Source of the DNA: an uncultured Flavobacteriales bacterium
GTDB lineage: Bacteria > Bacteroidota > Bacteroidia > Flavobacteriales > BACL11
Assembly: GCA_913063045.1 (NCBI GenBank)
Contig: CAJXYM010000003.1
Span: 1 to 64,000 of the forward strand
Length of the DNA stretch: 64,000 bases
Reading direction: 5' to 3'
The translations under genes and the position numbers were made by a program. The notes below the pieces were generated by a model. It saw only the letters and a list, made by a program, of their open reading frames with translations, did not search any database and was not told the origin of the DNA. Below are positions 1 to 10,020 of this stretch, in pieces (the stretch's first letter is position 1; each line of letters opens with the position of its first letter).

Positions 1-126
1 GGAGTTCAAAGTTTAGTTAATTATACCACGGTCTTTACTCAAGTTGGTATTATTGCTATTTGTATGGCTTTCTTATCATTTATTTTATCTCCTTTAATTA
101 AAAAATGGATGCATGGCGTACACTAA
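1..126 (+). CDS. POT-family peptide MFS transporter, C-terminal fragment (truncated by window start)
   Basis: Open frame from base 1: GVQSLVNYTTVFTQVGIIAICMAFLSFILSPLIKKWMHGVH*, resembling the POT transporter C-terminus (SPLIKKWMHGV). Confidence 0.6.
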   Translation, partial: GVQSLVNYTTVFTQVGIIAICMAFLSFILSPLIKKWMHGVH

Positions 127-158
127 TAAAAAATTAAAAAATTAAAAAAAAAAAAAAA

Positions 159-623
159 ATGAAAAAAATATTAATCTTAATTTGTCTGACTCTCTCAATA
201 AATAGTTTTGGACAAGAAAATGAACTTACTTGGCACACAGATGTAAATAAAGCAATACAAATTTCTATGGATACTGAAAAGCCTTTATTTTTCTTTTTTA
301 CAGGTAGTGATTGGTGTGGATGGTGTATAAGATTACAAAAAGAAGTTTTCTTTAAGCCTGAATTTGTAAAATGGGCTAAAGAAAGTCTAACATTAGTAGA
401 ACTAGATTTTCCAAGAAAAAGCAAATTATCTGAAGATATGCAAAAACAAAACAGAGAATTAGGCCAAATGTTTGGAGTAAGAGGATATCCAACAGGATGG
501 TTTGTTATTCCAGAAATAACAGATGGTAAAGTAAACTTTAATAAACTTGGATCTCAAGGATATGTTAAAGGAGGACCTACACCTTGGATTAATGGTGCAA
601 AAAAAATCTTAATAAAAAAATAA
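159..623 (+). CDS. Thioredoxin-like family protein, secreted
   Basis: Signal peptide plus FFFFTGSDWCGWCIRLQKEVF (CxxC) thioredoxin-like motif. Confidence 0.8.
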   Translation: MKKILILICLTLSINSFGQENELTWHTDVNKAIQISMDTEKPLFFFFTGSDWCGWCIRLQKEVFFKPEFVKWAKESLTLVELDFPRKSKLSEDMQKQNRELGQMFGVRGYPTGWFVIPEITDGKVNFNKLGSQGYVKGGPTPWINGAKKILIKK

Positions 624-648
624 TATTACTTTATAAAGAATTGTCATA

Positions 649-1134
649 ATGAAAAAATTAATTTTATTTATTCTAATCTTTTTGCCAAGTATCGTCTTTT
701 GCCAGGGCCAACAAAAATTAGCAATTGATTGGATACCTTTAGAATCTGCTGAAAAATGGGCAAGTAAATATGACAGAGAGGTTTTGATTTTTTTCTATAG
801 ACAAGGATGTGACTATTGCGAAAGAATGAAAAAGGAGGTCTTAAGTGATCCTCAAGTAATTAAAACAATTAATAAAAACTTTCTTCCAGTCATGATAGAT
901 GGAAAAGGAAAAAAACCAATTATTTTCAATGGAAAGGAATTTGTTAATGACCACCCATTTGATGAGGATGCCCCGTGGAGACACAATCTCTTTTTTGAGC
1001 TAGTAAGTCCTACAAAAGGAAATTATTACTGGCCAAATATTGTAATTCTTAATAGTAAATTAGATAAAAAGGCACAATTTCCTGGTTTTCAATCTAAACC
1101 ATTACTAATGAGAAATTTAAAACGATTTTTATAA
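649..1134 (+). CDS. Thioredoxin-like family protein, secreted
   Basis: Signal peptide plus FFYRQGCDYCERMKKEVL (CxxC); tandem with the previous gene. Confidence 0.75.
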   Translation: MKKLILFILIFLPSIVFCQGQQKLAIDWIPLESAEKWASKYDREVLIFFYRQGCDYCERMKKEVLSDPQVIKTINKNFLPVMIDGKGKKPIIFNGKEFVNDHPFDEDAPWRHNLFFELVSPTKGNYYWPNIVILNSKLDKKAQFPGFQSKPLLMRNLKRFL

Positions 1135-1140
1135 AAATAA

Positions 1141-1168
1141 AAAAGAGAGTTAATATTAACTCTCTTTT
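1141..1168. terminator. Bidirectional intrinsic terminator (perfect 28-bp palindrome)
   Basis: AAAAGAGAGTTAAT/ATTAACTCTCTTTT between the convergent thioredoxin gene and tRNA-His, with A and T tracts on either side. Confidence 0.8.
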
Positions 1169-1174
1169 TTTTTG

Positions 1175-1249
1175 GGTGACTGATGGGATTCGAACCCACG
1201 ACCCCCGGCACCACAAACCAGTGCTCTAACCAACTGAGCTACAATCACC
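1175..1249 (-). tRNA. tRNA-His (GTG), with encoded G-1:C73
   Basis: Reverse complement GGTGATTGTAGCTCAGTTGGTTAGAGCACTGGTTTGTGGTGCCGGGGGTCGTGGGTTCGAATCCCATCAGTCACC folds as a cloverleaf with anticodon GTG; CCA is not encoded. Confidence 0.93.
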
Positions 1250-1300
1250 ATTTTAGGGTTGCAAATATATATTTTTAATCTTTAAATAGAAATAACTAAT

Positions 1301-1308
1301 TATATTTG
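1301..1308 (+). promoter_or_regulatory. Bacteroidota -7 element TATATTTG for copA
   Basis: Match to TAnnTTTG, ending 4 nt before the ATG at 1313. Confidence 0.5.
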
Positions 1309-1312
1309 TTCA

Positions 1313-3418
1313 ATGAAAAATAATGTAGAAAATCGAATTACATTAAATGTTGAAGGGATGAGCTGTAATAATTGTGCAGCGGGGATAAAAAAACATCTTG
1401 AAAACAAACTATCCGATCCTGTAAATGTAAATTTTGCTATGGCAGAAGTTATATGCTATACAGACAAAAATTATAATCTAAAAGACATAGTAAAGACAAT
1501 AAAAAGTCTTGGATACAAAGTCAGTCTAAAACCCTCAGAAAAGAAAAAAAACTTCTCTAAAAGCGAAATATACTTTGTCATATCACTAATATTTACTCTG
1601 CCTTTATTTTGTCATATGTTTGTTAGTGAAAATAGTATTCTACATAAACCTTTAGTACAATTACTACTTTGTATACCTGTATATTTTATTGGAATTATTT
1701 ATTTTGGTAAAAGTGCCTTTTATTCTTTAAAAAGTAAAGTCCCAAATATGGATGTCCTTATTTTTGTAGGAAGTTCATCAGCATTTATATATAGTTTATA
1801 TGGCTGGTGGTTATTTCAAAATAACGACCAAGCAAGTAACTATCTATTTTTCGAAACTACTGCAACAATAATAACATTAGTGCTTTTTGGAAATGTACTT
1901 GAACATAGGTCGGTTAAACAAACAACAACTGCAATAAAAGACCTTAGTAAGATTAAGTATACTAAAGCCAAAAAACTAATTGAAGATAAGATTGAAGAAA
2001 TAAGTTATCAAGAGATTAAAAAAGATGATGTCTTAATAATTAATAAAGGAGATCAAATACCTGTTGATGGTCAAGTAATTTGGGGGTCCTGCTTAGTTGA
2101 TGAGTCTATGATTACAGGAGAAAATATTCCTGTAAATAAAAATGAAAAAGATGAAGTAATTGGAGGTACTATTTTGACAAGCGGTAGCATTATGATTAAA
2201 GCTATAAATGTAGGAGAAGAAACTATCATTTCTAATATAATTGAACTGGTAAAAAACGCTCAGCTTAATCAGCCTAAAATTCAAAAAATTGGAGATCAAG
2301 TTAGTGCAGTATTTGTCCCAATTGTTCTTTGTATATCTTTTTTTACTTTTTCAATATGTTTTTTAGTATTTAATATTGATATTCATGAAGCATTACTAAG
2401 AGCAATTGCTGTGCTAGTAATTTCATGTCCTTGTGCCATGGGTCTGGCAACTCCAACAGCAATAATGGTAGGTATTGGAAAAGCTGCGAAACAAGGAATT
2501 CTAATAAAGGGAGGTGATACGCTAGAAAAAATGGCGAAAATTAAAAATATAGCATTTGATAAAACAGGTACTTTAACTACTGGGGATTTTAAAATAAAAT
2601 CGTTTAATAGTGAAAATGGAAATGATACAGAAATTAAGAATATTATATATAATCTTGAAAAATTCTCATCACACCCTATTGCCAAGTCTTTAGTAAATGA
2701 GCTAGCATCTTATTCACAAGAGATTAATTTCACTGAGATTAAAGAAAAAAATGGATTTGGAATTTCAGGAAATTATAATGGAAATATTTATTTTATTGGA
2801 AGAGTAGATGAACTAAAAGAAAATATCTTCAACATAACTATTTTAAAAAACAATAAAAAAATTGCAAGTCTAAAAATTGAAGATGAACTAAAGGAAAATA
2901 CTAAAAAAGTAATTGAGAAAATTAAAGAACAAGGCTACAGTACATTTTTAATAAGTGGAGATAAGAAAATAAATTGCGAATTAGTTAATAAGGAATTAAA
3001 ATTTACAGAGATTTTCTATCAGCAACTTCCAAAAGAAAAGCTTCAGAAAATTGAAGAACTTAATAATTCAGGACCTACAGCAATGGTAGGGGATGGAATA
3101 AATGATGCACCTGCTCTTGCAAAGGCTTTTATTGGAGTTTCTTTAGGAAATGCAAGCCAAATAGCTATTCAATCTTCTGACGTTATTTTATTAAATAATA
3201 ACAACCTTAATCAACTTAATAAGGCCTTAGTAATAAGTAAGATGACATTAAGAACAATAAAACAAAATTTATTCTGGGCTTTCTCCTATAATATTATAGC
3301 GATCCCTATTGCTTGTTTAGGATATCTAAATCCTATGTGGGCAGCACTGTTTATGGCTTTTTCTGATGTTATTGTTGTAGGAAACTCTATAAGATTAAAA
3401 TTTAAAAAAAATTTTTAG
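1313..3418 (+). CDS. copA: Heavy-metal (Cu+) translocating P-type ATPase
   Basis: N-terminal HMA GMSCNNC, CPC motif (VISCPCAMGLATPTA), DKTGTLT, GDGINDAPAL. Confidence 0.9.
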   Translation: MKNNVENRITLNVEGMSCNNCAAGIKKHLENKLSDPVNVNFAMAEVICYTDKNYNLKDIVKTIKSLGYKVSLKPSEKKKNFSKSEIYFVISLIFTLPLFCHMFVSENSILHKPLVQLLLCIPVYFIGIIYFGKSAFYSLKSKVPNMDVLIFVGSSSAFIYSLYGWWLFQNNDQASNYLFFETTATIITLVLFGNVLEHRSVKQTTTAIKDLSKIKYTKAKKLIEDKIEEISYQEIKKDDVLIINKGDQIPVDGQVIWGSCLVDESMITGENIPVNKNEKDEVIGGTILTSGSIMIKAINVGEETIISNIIELVKNAQLNQPKIQKIGDQVSAVFVPIVLCISFFTFSICFLVFNIDIHEALLRAIAVLVISCPCAMGLATPTAIMVGIGKAAKQGILIKGGDTLEKMAKIKNIAFDKTGTLTTGDFKIKSFNSENGNDTEIKNIIYNLEKFSSHPIAKSLVNELASYSQEINFTEIKEKNGFGISGNYNGNIYFIGRVDELKENIFNITILKNNKKIASLKIEDELKENTKKVIEKIKEQGYSTFLISGDKKINCELVNKELKFTEIFYQQLPKEKLQKIEELNNSGPTAMVGDGINDAPALAKAFIGVSLGNASQIAIQSSDVILLNNNNLNQLNKALVISKMTLRTIKQNLFWAFSYNIIAIPIACLGYLNPMWAALFMAFSDVIVVGNSIRLKFKKNF

Positions 3419-3455
3419 TATTATTACAATAGAATTTATAACTAAAAAAAAACTT

Positions 3456-5369
3456 ATGAAAAAAACTTTTACTACACTAGTTTCATTATTATTTTCAACT
3501 ATGATTATTGCCCAAGTATCTCCATATAAATTAAAAAATGGCAATGATCAAGCATTAATAAATGATAAGATAGTAATGAGTGGGAGTGAATCATTGTCTC
3601 ACCTAATGGTTAACCCAAATCCTAATACTATTGCATTAAAGACTGTTTCAAGTAATGAAGTGATGCTAGGTACAACTACGTATGATCTTCAATCAAATTC
3701 TGCAGTTGATAATAGACTAATTAGACATAACGATGGAACAATCTCAGCTGTCTGGACTATGAGTGCTCAATTCTCAACTTCTTATACTGACAGAGGTACA
3801 GGTTATAATTTCTATGATGGTTCTTCATGGGACCCATCCCCAAATGGTAGATTAGAATCATCTAGAGGAGGATGGCCTTCAATTTTAGCTACAGGTTCTA
3901 ATAAAGAAATTGCCATTACTCATAATACTGACAATGGGTATTTAAATCTAACTCATCGCTCATCAATAGGATCTGGTAATTGGCAGGAACAAGCTATTTC
4001 CTCTCAAGATAGCAATGGAGTATATACCGATATAATATGGAATAGAGCGGTTATTGGAGGGACGAGTCAACAAACTATTCATATGGTTGGGGTAATTGCA
4101 AATACAGCTCTTGGAGGGGCTATATATAACGGATTAGATGGAGCTTTAGTTTATTATAGGTCACAAGACGGTGGTGCTACATGGGACACCAAAGATTTCC
4201 AGCTTCCAACTTTAGATTCTACAAAATATTTAGCTTTTAGTGGAGATAGTTATGCAATTGCTTGTAATGGTGAAACAGTAGTTGTTGCATATTTTGGTGA
4301 TTTAGATGATTCAGCAATTATAAAATCTACTGATAATGGAAATACCTGGACAGCAACTACATTTTTAGATTTCCCTGTAGACAAATATTCTGTTGATGCT
4401 GGAATGGATTTAGATAATGATGGAATAATGGATACTGTTTATTCTACAGATGGATCTGGAGCTGTTTTATTAGACAATAATAATATAGCTCATGTGTTTT
4501 TTGGAAATATGAGATTATTAGATGCTGATTTAACTGACCAATCAACTTCTTACTTTCCTAGTACAGATGGGTTAATGTATTGGAATGAAAATATGGGTGC
4601 TGATGACTTTGCAAATAACCCTATAATTGATTCATCACTCTGGTATTCTAGCCTTTGTCAAATGATTACAAATGCACAAGATACTGATGGAGATAACGTA
4701 TTAAATATTGTTGATTTCCCAACATATTACATGTCTCTTACATCAATGCCAAATGCAGGAATCGATGCTAATGGAAATTTATTTGTATCATATTCTGAAC
4801 TAATGGAAAATATTGATAATGGATCACAAAATTTTAGACATGTTAACGTAATTAAAAGTATGGATGGCGGAACAACTTGGAGTACTCCAACTGACGTAAC
4901 TCCACATACAGCATGGTCTGGAGCTCAAGAGTGTGTTTTTGCAACAATGGATAGAAATGTAGATGACAAAATAAGATTAATCTATCAAAAGGATTTTGAA
5001 CCTGGATTAGCTGTTAGAGGTGATGAAGATATTATTGACATGAATGAAATTATATATCTAGAAATTGATACAACAGAGCTTGGTAATACATCCACTTCAT
5101 TAGTGGATATAAATAAAGAAGAAAAATTCAGCCTATACCCTAATCCTGCAAAAAACAATACTAATGTAAATTTTTACTCTAATAAAAATCAAGAGCTAGA
5201 AATATCATTATTTAATGTTTTTGGCAAAGAAATAGATAAAATCAAAGTAAATGTTTTACTAGGAAATAATAATATTAATTTAGATGTAACTTCTTTAAAG
5301 AATGGTGTTTACTTTATTAATATCAATAAATTAAAAGGTAAGTCAATAAAACTTATTGTTACAAAATAA
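3456..5369 (+). CDS. BNR/Asp-box (sialidase-like fold) repeat protein with T9SS type A sorting domain
   Basis: Signal peptide; Asp-box-like motifs SxDGGATWDT, STDNGNTWTA, SMDGGTTWST; C-terminal FSLYPNPAKNNTNV...NGVYFI...IKLIVTK. Confidence 0.8.
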   Translation: MKKTFTTLVSLLFSTMIIAQVSPYKLKNGNDQALINDKIVMSGSESLSHLMVNPNPNTIALKTVSSNEVMLGTTTYDLQSNSAVDNRLIRHNDGTISAVWTMSAQFSTSYTDRGTGYNFYDGSSWDPSPNGRLESSRGGWPSILATGSNKEIAITHNTDNGYLNLTHRSSIGSGNWQEQAISSQDSNGVYTDIIWNRAVIGGTSQQTIHMVGVIANTALGGAIYNGLDGALVYYRSQDGGATWDTKDFQLPTLDSTKYLAFSGDSYAIACNGETVVVAYFGDLDDSAIIKSTDNGNTWTATTFLDFPVDKYSVDAGMDLDNDGIMDTVYSTDGSGAVLLDNNNIAHVFFGNMRLLDADLTDQSTSYFPSTDGLMYWNENMGADDFANNPIIDSSLWYSSLCQMITNAQDTDGDNVLNIVDFPTYYMSLTSMPNAGIDANGNLFVSYSELMENIDNGSQNFRHVNVIKSMDGGTTWSTPTDVTPHTAWSGAQECVFATMDRNVDDKIRLIYQKDFEPGLAVRGDEDIIDMNEIIYLEIDTTELGNTSTSLVDINKEEKFSLYPNPAKNNTNVNFYSNKNQELEISLFNVFGKEIDKIKVNVLLGNNNINLDVTSLKNGVYFININKLKGKSIKLIVTK

Positions 5370-5391
5370 AAAAATAGAAACTCTAGAAAAA

Positions 5392-5416
5392 AAGCTGAAC
5401 AGAAAATGTTCAGCTT
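5392..5416. terminator. Bidirectional intrinsic terminator
   Basis: AAGCTGAACA-GAAAA-TGTTCAGCTT followed by a T tract, between convergent genes. Confidence 0.85.
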
Positions 5417-5420
5417 TTTT

Positions 5421-6122
5421 TTATTTTATATCTGTAAGTAAGTTAATCTTACTTAGTTGATGTGTGAGAAACCCTTCAGCATATTTACAAGAAGACAAAC
5501 GACCTAAATCTTTAGCTCTATATTCAATACTATCCAAAAAGTCTTTAGAAGAAATAATAGTACTTGACTCTTTAGAACTTGGGTCATAAAACTGAGTTTT
5601 ATATGCCTTGCAGGCATTAATTTTTTCATTAAAACTTTGACTAATGTCAACTATAAAATCAGGCTTTAGAGGATTAAATTGTATATAATGATAAATTGCT
5701 TTGGGTCTCCATACAGCTTGATTAGTATCTATTTTTTCAAGCCCTGATAAAAAACATGAGTCAACAGTAAGTGAAGATGCTCTTCCATGATCAGGGTGTC
5801 TATCTGAAGGAGCATTAGTAATTACTATATCAGGCTGATAATATCTTATTTTTTGAATCATCTTATTTTTATGAGTAGCATCATTAATAAAAAAACCATC
5901 ATCAAAATTTAGATTTTCTCGAATATGTACACCCATAATCTTACTAGCATTTAATGTTTCCTCAGTTCGAGTTAAAGAGGTCCCTCTAGTTCCTAGCTCC
6001 CCTTTAGTTAAATCAATAATACCAACCTTCAGTCCCGCTTTAATATGTTTAATTATAGTACCACCACAACCAAGTTCAACATCATCGGGATGCGCGCCAA
6101 AGACTAAGATATCAAGTTTCAT
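5421..6122 (-). CDS. bshB1: Bacillithiol biosynthesis deacetylase BshB1 (PIG-L/LmbE family)
   Basis: MKLDILVFGAHPDDVELGCGGTI...; DRHPDHGRAS. Confidence 0.92.
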   Translation of the reverse strand: MKLDILVFGAHPDDVELGCGGTIIKHIKAGLKVGIIDLTKGELGTRGTSLTRTEETLNASKIMGVHIRENLNFDDGFFINDATHKNKMIQKIRYYQPDIVITNAPSDRHPDHGRASSLTVDSCFLSGLEKIDTNQAVWRPKAIYHYIQFNPLKPDFIVDISQSFNEKINACKAYKTQFYDPSSKESSTIISSKDFLDSIEYRAKDLGRLSSCKYAEGFLTHQLSKINLLTDIK

Positions 6123-9100
6123 TTATAGAATTTGTTAAATTTAATTTTAGCTAAAATAGCACTTACAAATGTTAAAGCTATGAAATAGTAAACAAATGAA
6201 GGGATAGGCATAGGGTCTCCTGCAGCATATGAATGTAGCCCTGATAAATAATAATTTACACCAAAATACGTCATAATAATAGACCAAATTCCAATTAAAG
6301 AGGCTAGATTAAAAATATAAAAGCCAGCTAATGCAGGAATTAAGCGCATATGTAATATAAATACATAAACTAAAACACTGACTAATGCCCATGTTTCTTT
6401 TGGATCCCATCCCCAATATCTTCCCCAAGATTCATTTGCCCAAACACCACCTAAAAAGGTTCCTATTGTAAGCATAAATAAGCCTATGGTTATAGACCGT
6501 TCGTTTATTAAAGTTAATTCACTTAATACATCATGTATGCGAGACTTATTATTTTTTGTAGTAAAAATAATTAACCAAAGAGAGAATAATCCTAATATAG
6601 CTCCTAAAGATAAAAACCCATAACTCGCTGTAATAATAGCTACATGAATCATTAACCAATATGAATTTAGTACAGGAACAAGATTTGTAATTTCAGGATC
6701 AAGCCAGTTTAAGTGAGCAACCATAAGCAGTAATGAAGCAACAATTGATGTAGCTGCAAGAGTCATATAGGACCTTCTGCTAAACATTATACCTGACAAC
6801 ATTGTCGCCCACGCTATGTATATCATAGATTCATATCCATTACTCCAGGGTGCATGTCCAGAAATTATCCATCTTGAAATTAAACCTGCTGTTTGAGCAA
6901 TAAATCCCGAGATAATTAACCATTTAACAACTAGAATAATTTTTTCAATAATTTTGTTGTTATTAAATATTTGATATAAGAGTAGAAATAAAAAGACTAT
7001 TCCTATCATAAAATAATACATGAACAAATTAGAAAAAATATTTACTTTATTGTAAAGCACCTCTAAATCAATCTTATATGCATCAGGCATAACATCAACA
7101 CCATATCTATATTGAAATTTAGAAATATATGAGACAACACTATCACAAGTTCCCCAATCAGAATTATTTATTGCAGTATTTATTGAAGTGAAATACATCT
7201 TCATAATATTAGAAACAAATAATGAATCATTAGAAGAAAAATATTGATTATTAGTTGCTGAATACCAAGTTTTATTTGAATCATTAGGAAGAGGAAAGAA
7301 TCTTAAAATACCACCGTTATAAATAGTAAAACAAATATTTACTCGTTCATCCACTGCAATTATATCTTTTTCATACTTGCCCCTGTCAATTGGCTTCTTT
7401 GCATAAGCAATCTCAACTTCATCTTTTAAAACATAATTCCCCTCTTCATCAAAAAATAATTTAAAAGGGACTCTATTTTCTTTAAAATCTAATAATTTTT
7501 TTAATTTTTCATGACTTATTTTAATCATTGGGACCTGGCTCCATAATCTGGGGTCATTCATCATTCCTAATATTACCTGAGAAGAATTTTGATTAACGAT
7601 AGTATTTTTTCTAGATATCTTTCTGAGATACTCTGCAAAAACAGTATTAACGGGTTTAATTCTCCCTCCATTGTCCTGTACTAGTAATGTTTCAAATACT
7701 TTAATATGATTATATGCAATTTTATTTGCATCTAAAGTGCTATCAAGATTAGTCTCTTGGGCACTTAAAAGATTAAAACTTAATAAAAACAGAATACTTA
7801 TAAGAGATTTCTTTTTCAACTTATTTAACCGATTACTTAGAAAAGTAAAGCGTGTTTTCTGACTAAAAAACACCATCATCATTCCAAGAGCTAATAAAAA
7901 ATAGCCGAGATAACTTACATAAGTCCCCCACCTATCATGATTTACAGATAGGATTGTACCCATTTCATCTTTATCATAGGAAGATTGAAAAAATCTATAT
8001 CCTTTATAATCCAGAACGTTATTCATATAAATTCTATAGTCCTTACTAAAATCTTTATCAAGCACTGTAACTTCTGCAGCAAAAGAGGCAGGACTTTGTG
8101 AGCCAGGATAACGCTCAAGCTGAAATTCTCTTAATTTAATAACAAAAGGAGTCTGATATGCTTTGGAGCCATATGAAAGGTCAAAATACAGACCACCAAG
8201 ATAAAAAGATTCACTATTAGGAATAAACCCTTTCCCCCCTATTAAAGTAACCTCTTTTGATTCCCCATTACAAACAACATCTAAAATTAATGCATTATCA
8301 CCACCATCTTTCATAATATTTGAAGAGCTGTATAAATCTTCGTTGCCACTGTCTATAATTTCTTTTAAAACAAGGTTTAAATTTTCTAAAGAATAAAGTG
8401 TTTTAGTATTTAGCTGAAATCTAGTATCAGAAATATATTCTCCAGTTGAACGATCACTCATTTTCATAGATTGAATAGAAAACGGAGCTTCGCAATACAA
8501 GAGACTATCTTCATAGAAAAAATTTACGGCGCCAACAATAGGATTATCAAAAGTAAAAAGGTACTTATCTATCTTTCTTTGTTCATCTTTTTTTAAATAT
8601 TCAGACTGCATTCCATTATCTCCAGGGACAACTAAATGAAGTGTCATCACACCATCTTTAGTAGCTAGAAAAGTGTCTTTTACATTAGGCAAAAAATCTT
8701 TATAATTAATAGAAATATCATGATCTAAAAAACTTACAGGAATTGAAAAATTATTATTAGTAATACCTGAAAGAAATAATTTTTTTTCTCTTTCATACTG
8801 CAAACTTCTATTATCAACTTTTATTTGAAGAAATACATCATCAGAAATAACTAAGTTAGACTGGTCATTTTCTCTAATATGCATCATCCCTTCGAAACCA
8901 AAATATCTAGTGATTCCAGATCCTATTAATATAACAATGAATGCAAGGTGGAATGTTAAAACAGCTATTTTTTCTTTTCTAAAAAGATTATATCTCTTAA
9001 GATTATAAATTAAATTAATTGTTAATAAAAACAAAATTAATTCGAACCACCATTTCGTAAATATTAATGCCTTAGCAGTATCTCTGCCAAAATCATTTTC

Positions 9101-9196
9101 AATAAATGTGGCATATCCAATAACAGCTGCAAAAACTAATATTAAAAAAGCAGCTAATTTTACAGATAACAAAGATTGAATAATACGTTTTATCAT
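6119..9196 (-). CDS. ccsA: Cytochrome c biogenesis protein, CcsB(ResB)-CcsA fusion
   Basis: N-terminal ResB-like region and C-terminal WANESWGRYWGWDPKETWALVSVLVY haem-handling motif. Confidence 0.9.
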   Translation of the reverse strand: MIKRIIQSLLSVKLAAFLILVFAAVIGYATFIENDFGRDTAKALIFTKWWFELILFLLTINLIYNLKRYNLFRKEKIAVLTFHLAFIVILIGSGITRYFGFEGMMHIRENDQSNLVISDDVFLQIKVDNRSLQYEREKKLFLSGITNNNFSIPVSFLDHDISINYKDFLPNVKDTFLATKDGVMTLHLVVPGDNGMQSEYLKKDEQRKIDKYLFTFDNPIVGAVNFFYEDSLLYCEAPFSIQSMKMSDRSTGEYISDTRFQLNTKTLYSLENLNLVLKEIIDSGNEDLYSSSNIMKDGGDNALILDVVCNGESKEVTLIGGKGFIPNSESFYLGGLYFDLSYGSKAYQTPFVIKLREFQLERYPGSQSPASFAAEVTVLDKDFSKDYRIYMNNVLDYKGYRFFQSSYDKDEMGTILSVNHDRWGTYVSYLGYFLLALGMMMVFFSQKTRFTFLSNRLNKLKKKSLISILFLLSFNLLSAQETNLDSTLDANKIAYNHIKVFETLLVQDNGGRIKPVNTVFAEYLRKISRKNTIVNQNSSQVILGMMNDPRLWSQVPMIKISHEKLKKLLDFKENRVPFKLFFDEEGNYVLKDEVEIAYAKKPIDRGKYEKDIIAVDERVNICFTIYNGGILRFFPLPNDSNKTWYSATNNQYFSSNDSLFVSNIMKMYFTSINTAINNSDWGTCDSVVSYISKFQYRYGVDVMPDAYKIDLEVLYNKVNIFSNLFMYYFMIGIVFLFLLLYQIFNNNKIIEKIILVVKWLIISGFIAQTAGLISRWIISGHAPWSNGYESMIYIAWATMLSGIMFSRRSYMTLAATSIVASLLLMVAHLNWLDPEITNLVPVLNSYWLMIHVAIITASYGFLSLGAILGLFSLWLIIFTTKNNKSRIHDVLSELTLINERSITIGLFMLTIGTFLGGVWANESWGRYWGWDPKETWALVSVLVYVFILHMRLIPALAGFYIFNLASLIGIWSIIMTYFGVNYYLSGLHSYAAGDPMPIPSFVYYFIALTFVSAILAKIKFNKFYK

Positions 9197-9261
9197 TAAT
9201 TTTATTAAAACACAAAATTACAATTTGTTTAGTAAATTTGTGTTACAATCATTTTAATAAA

Positions 9262-10020
9262 ATGAAGAAAATAATTTTAATTGGCTCTGGAAGTGTAGCT
9301 ACAAATTTAGCTCTAAATTTAGACAAGAATAAATATTCTGTTCAACAAGTATTTAGTAGGACAAAAGAAAATGCTGAAATACTTGCTAAAAAAATTAATG
9401 CAGATTTTACAAATGATATTAATAAGCTTCAGAAAGGCGACATAACGCTTTTGTGTATTAAAGATGATTTTATAGCAAGTTTCTTAGAAGAAAAATTATT
9501 CCAAAACCTTATTCATACTTCAGGAAGTGAAAACATTAATGTTTTAAAAAACTCTGCACAAGACTTTGGGGTTTTATACCCTTTACAAACATTTAACAAA
9601 GAAGTTAAAATAAATTTTACAGAAATACCAATTTTAATAGAAGCTAATACTGTTAAATTTAAAAAAGTAGTTTTAGAACTTGCTAGCTCGTTTTCCAATA
9701 AGGTAATCAATATCACTTCTAAAAAAAGAAGACAAATTCACATTGCTGCAGTTTTTGCATGTAATTTCAGTCACCATATGCTATCTATATCAAAAGAAAT
9801 AATGGACAATGAAGATTTAGATTATTCATTACTACTTCCTTTAATTGAGCAAAACAATAAAAAATCTCTATTAGGAGACCCTCAAAAATTACAAACAGGG
9901 CCAGCAAAAAGAAATGATGTTAAACTAATTAATGAACATATTAAAGAAATTAAAAACCTGCATCATAAGGATATATATAGATTACTTAGCGATAATATAA
10001 TAAAAATCAATGGTAAATAA
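9262..10020 (+). CDS. Rossmann-like/DUF2520 domain protein (ProC-like)
   Basis: MKKIILIGSGSVATNLALNL; DUF2520-type C-terminus. The ORF track start (TTG at 9238) overlaps a TAAATTTG box, so ATG 9262 is preferred. Confidence 0.8.
   Translation: MKKIILIGSGSVATNLALNLDKNKYSVQQVFSRTKENAEILAKKINADFTNDINKLQKGDITLLCIKDDFIASFLEEKLFQNLIHTSGSENINVLKNSAQDFGVLYPLQTFNKEVKINFTEIPILIEANTVKFKKVVLELASSFSNKVINITSKKRRQIHIAAVFACNFSHHMLSISKEIMDNEDLDYSLLLPLIEQNNKKSLLGDPQKLQTGPAKRNDVKLINEHIKEIKNLHHKDIYRLLSDNIIKINGK

Noticed and set aside
128-158. A-rich tract with 15-A run before the first thioredoxin ATG
   Set aside because: A-rich leaders are common in Bacteroidota; no evidence of slippage-based regulation since it is outside the coding frame.
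134-424. 96-aa minus-strand ORF antisense to the first thioredoxin-like gene
   Set aside because: Fully antisense to a well-supported CDS, low-complexity Phe-rich end, no motif; spurious.
1250-1250. Apparent lack of G-1 in tRNA-His
   Set aside because: On proper alignment (TA at positions 8-9) the first G at 1249 is G-1 and pairs with C73, so it is normal.
2093-2685. Two minus-strand ORFs inside copA
   Set aside because: Antisense shadows of a conserved P-type ATPase frame.
6119-9196. CcsB-CcsA fusion as a novel fusion
   Set aside because: This fused architecture is well known in Bacteroidota.
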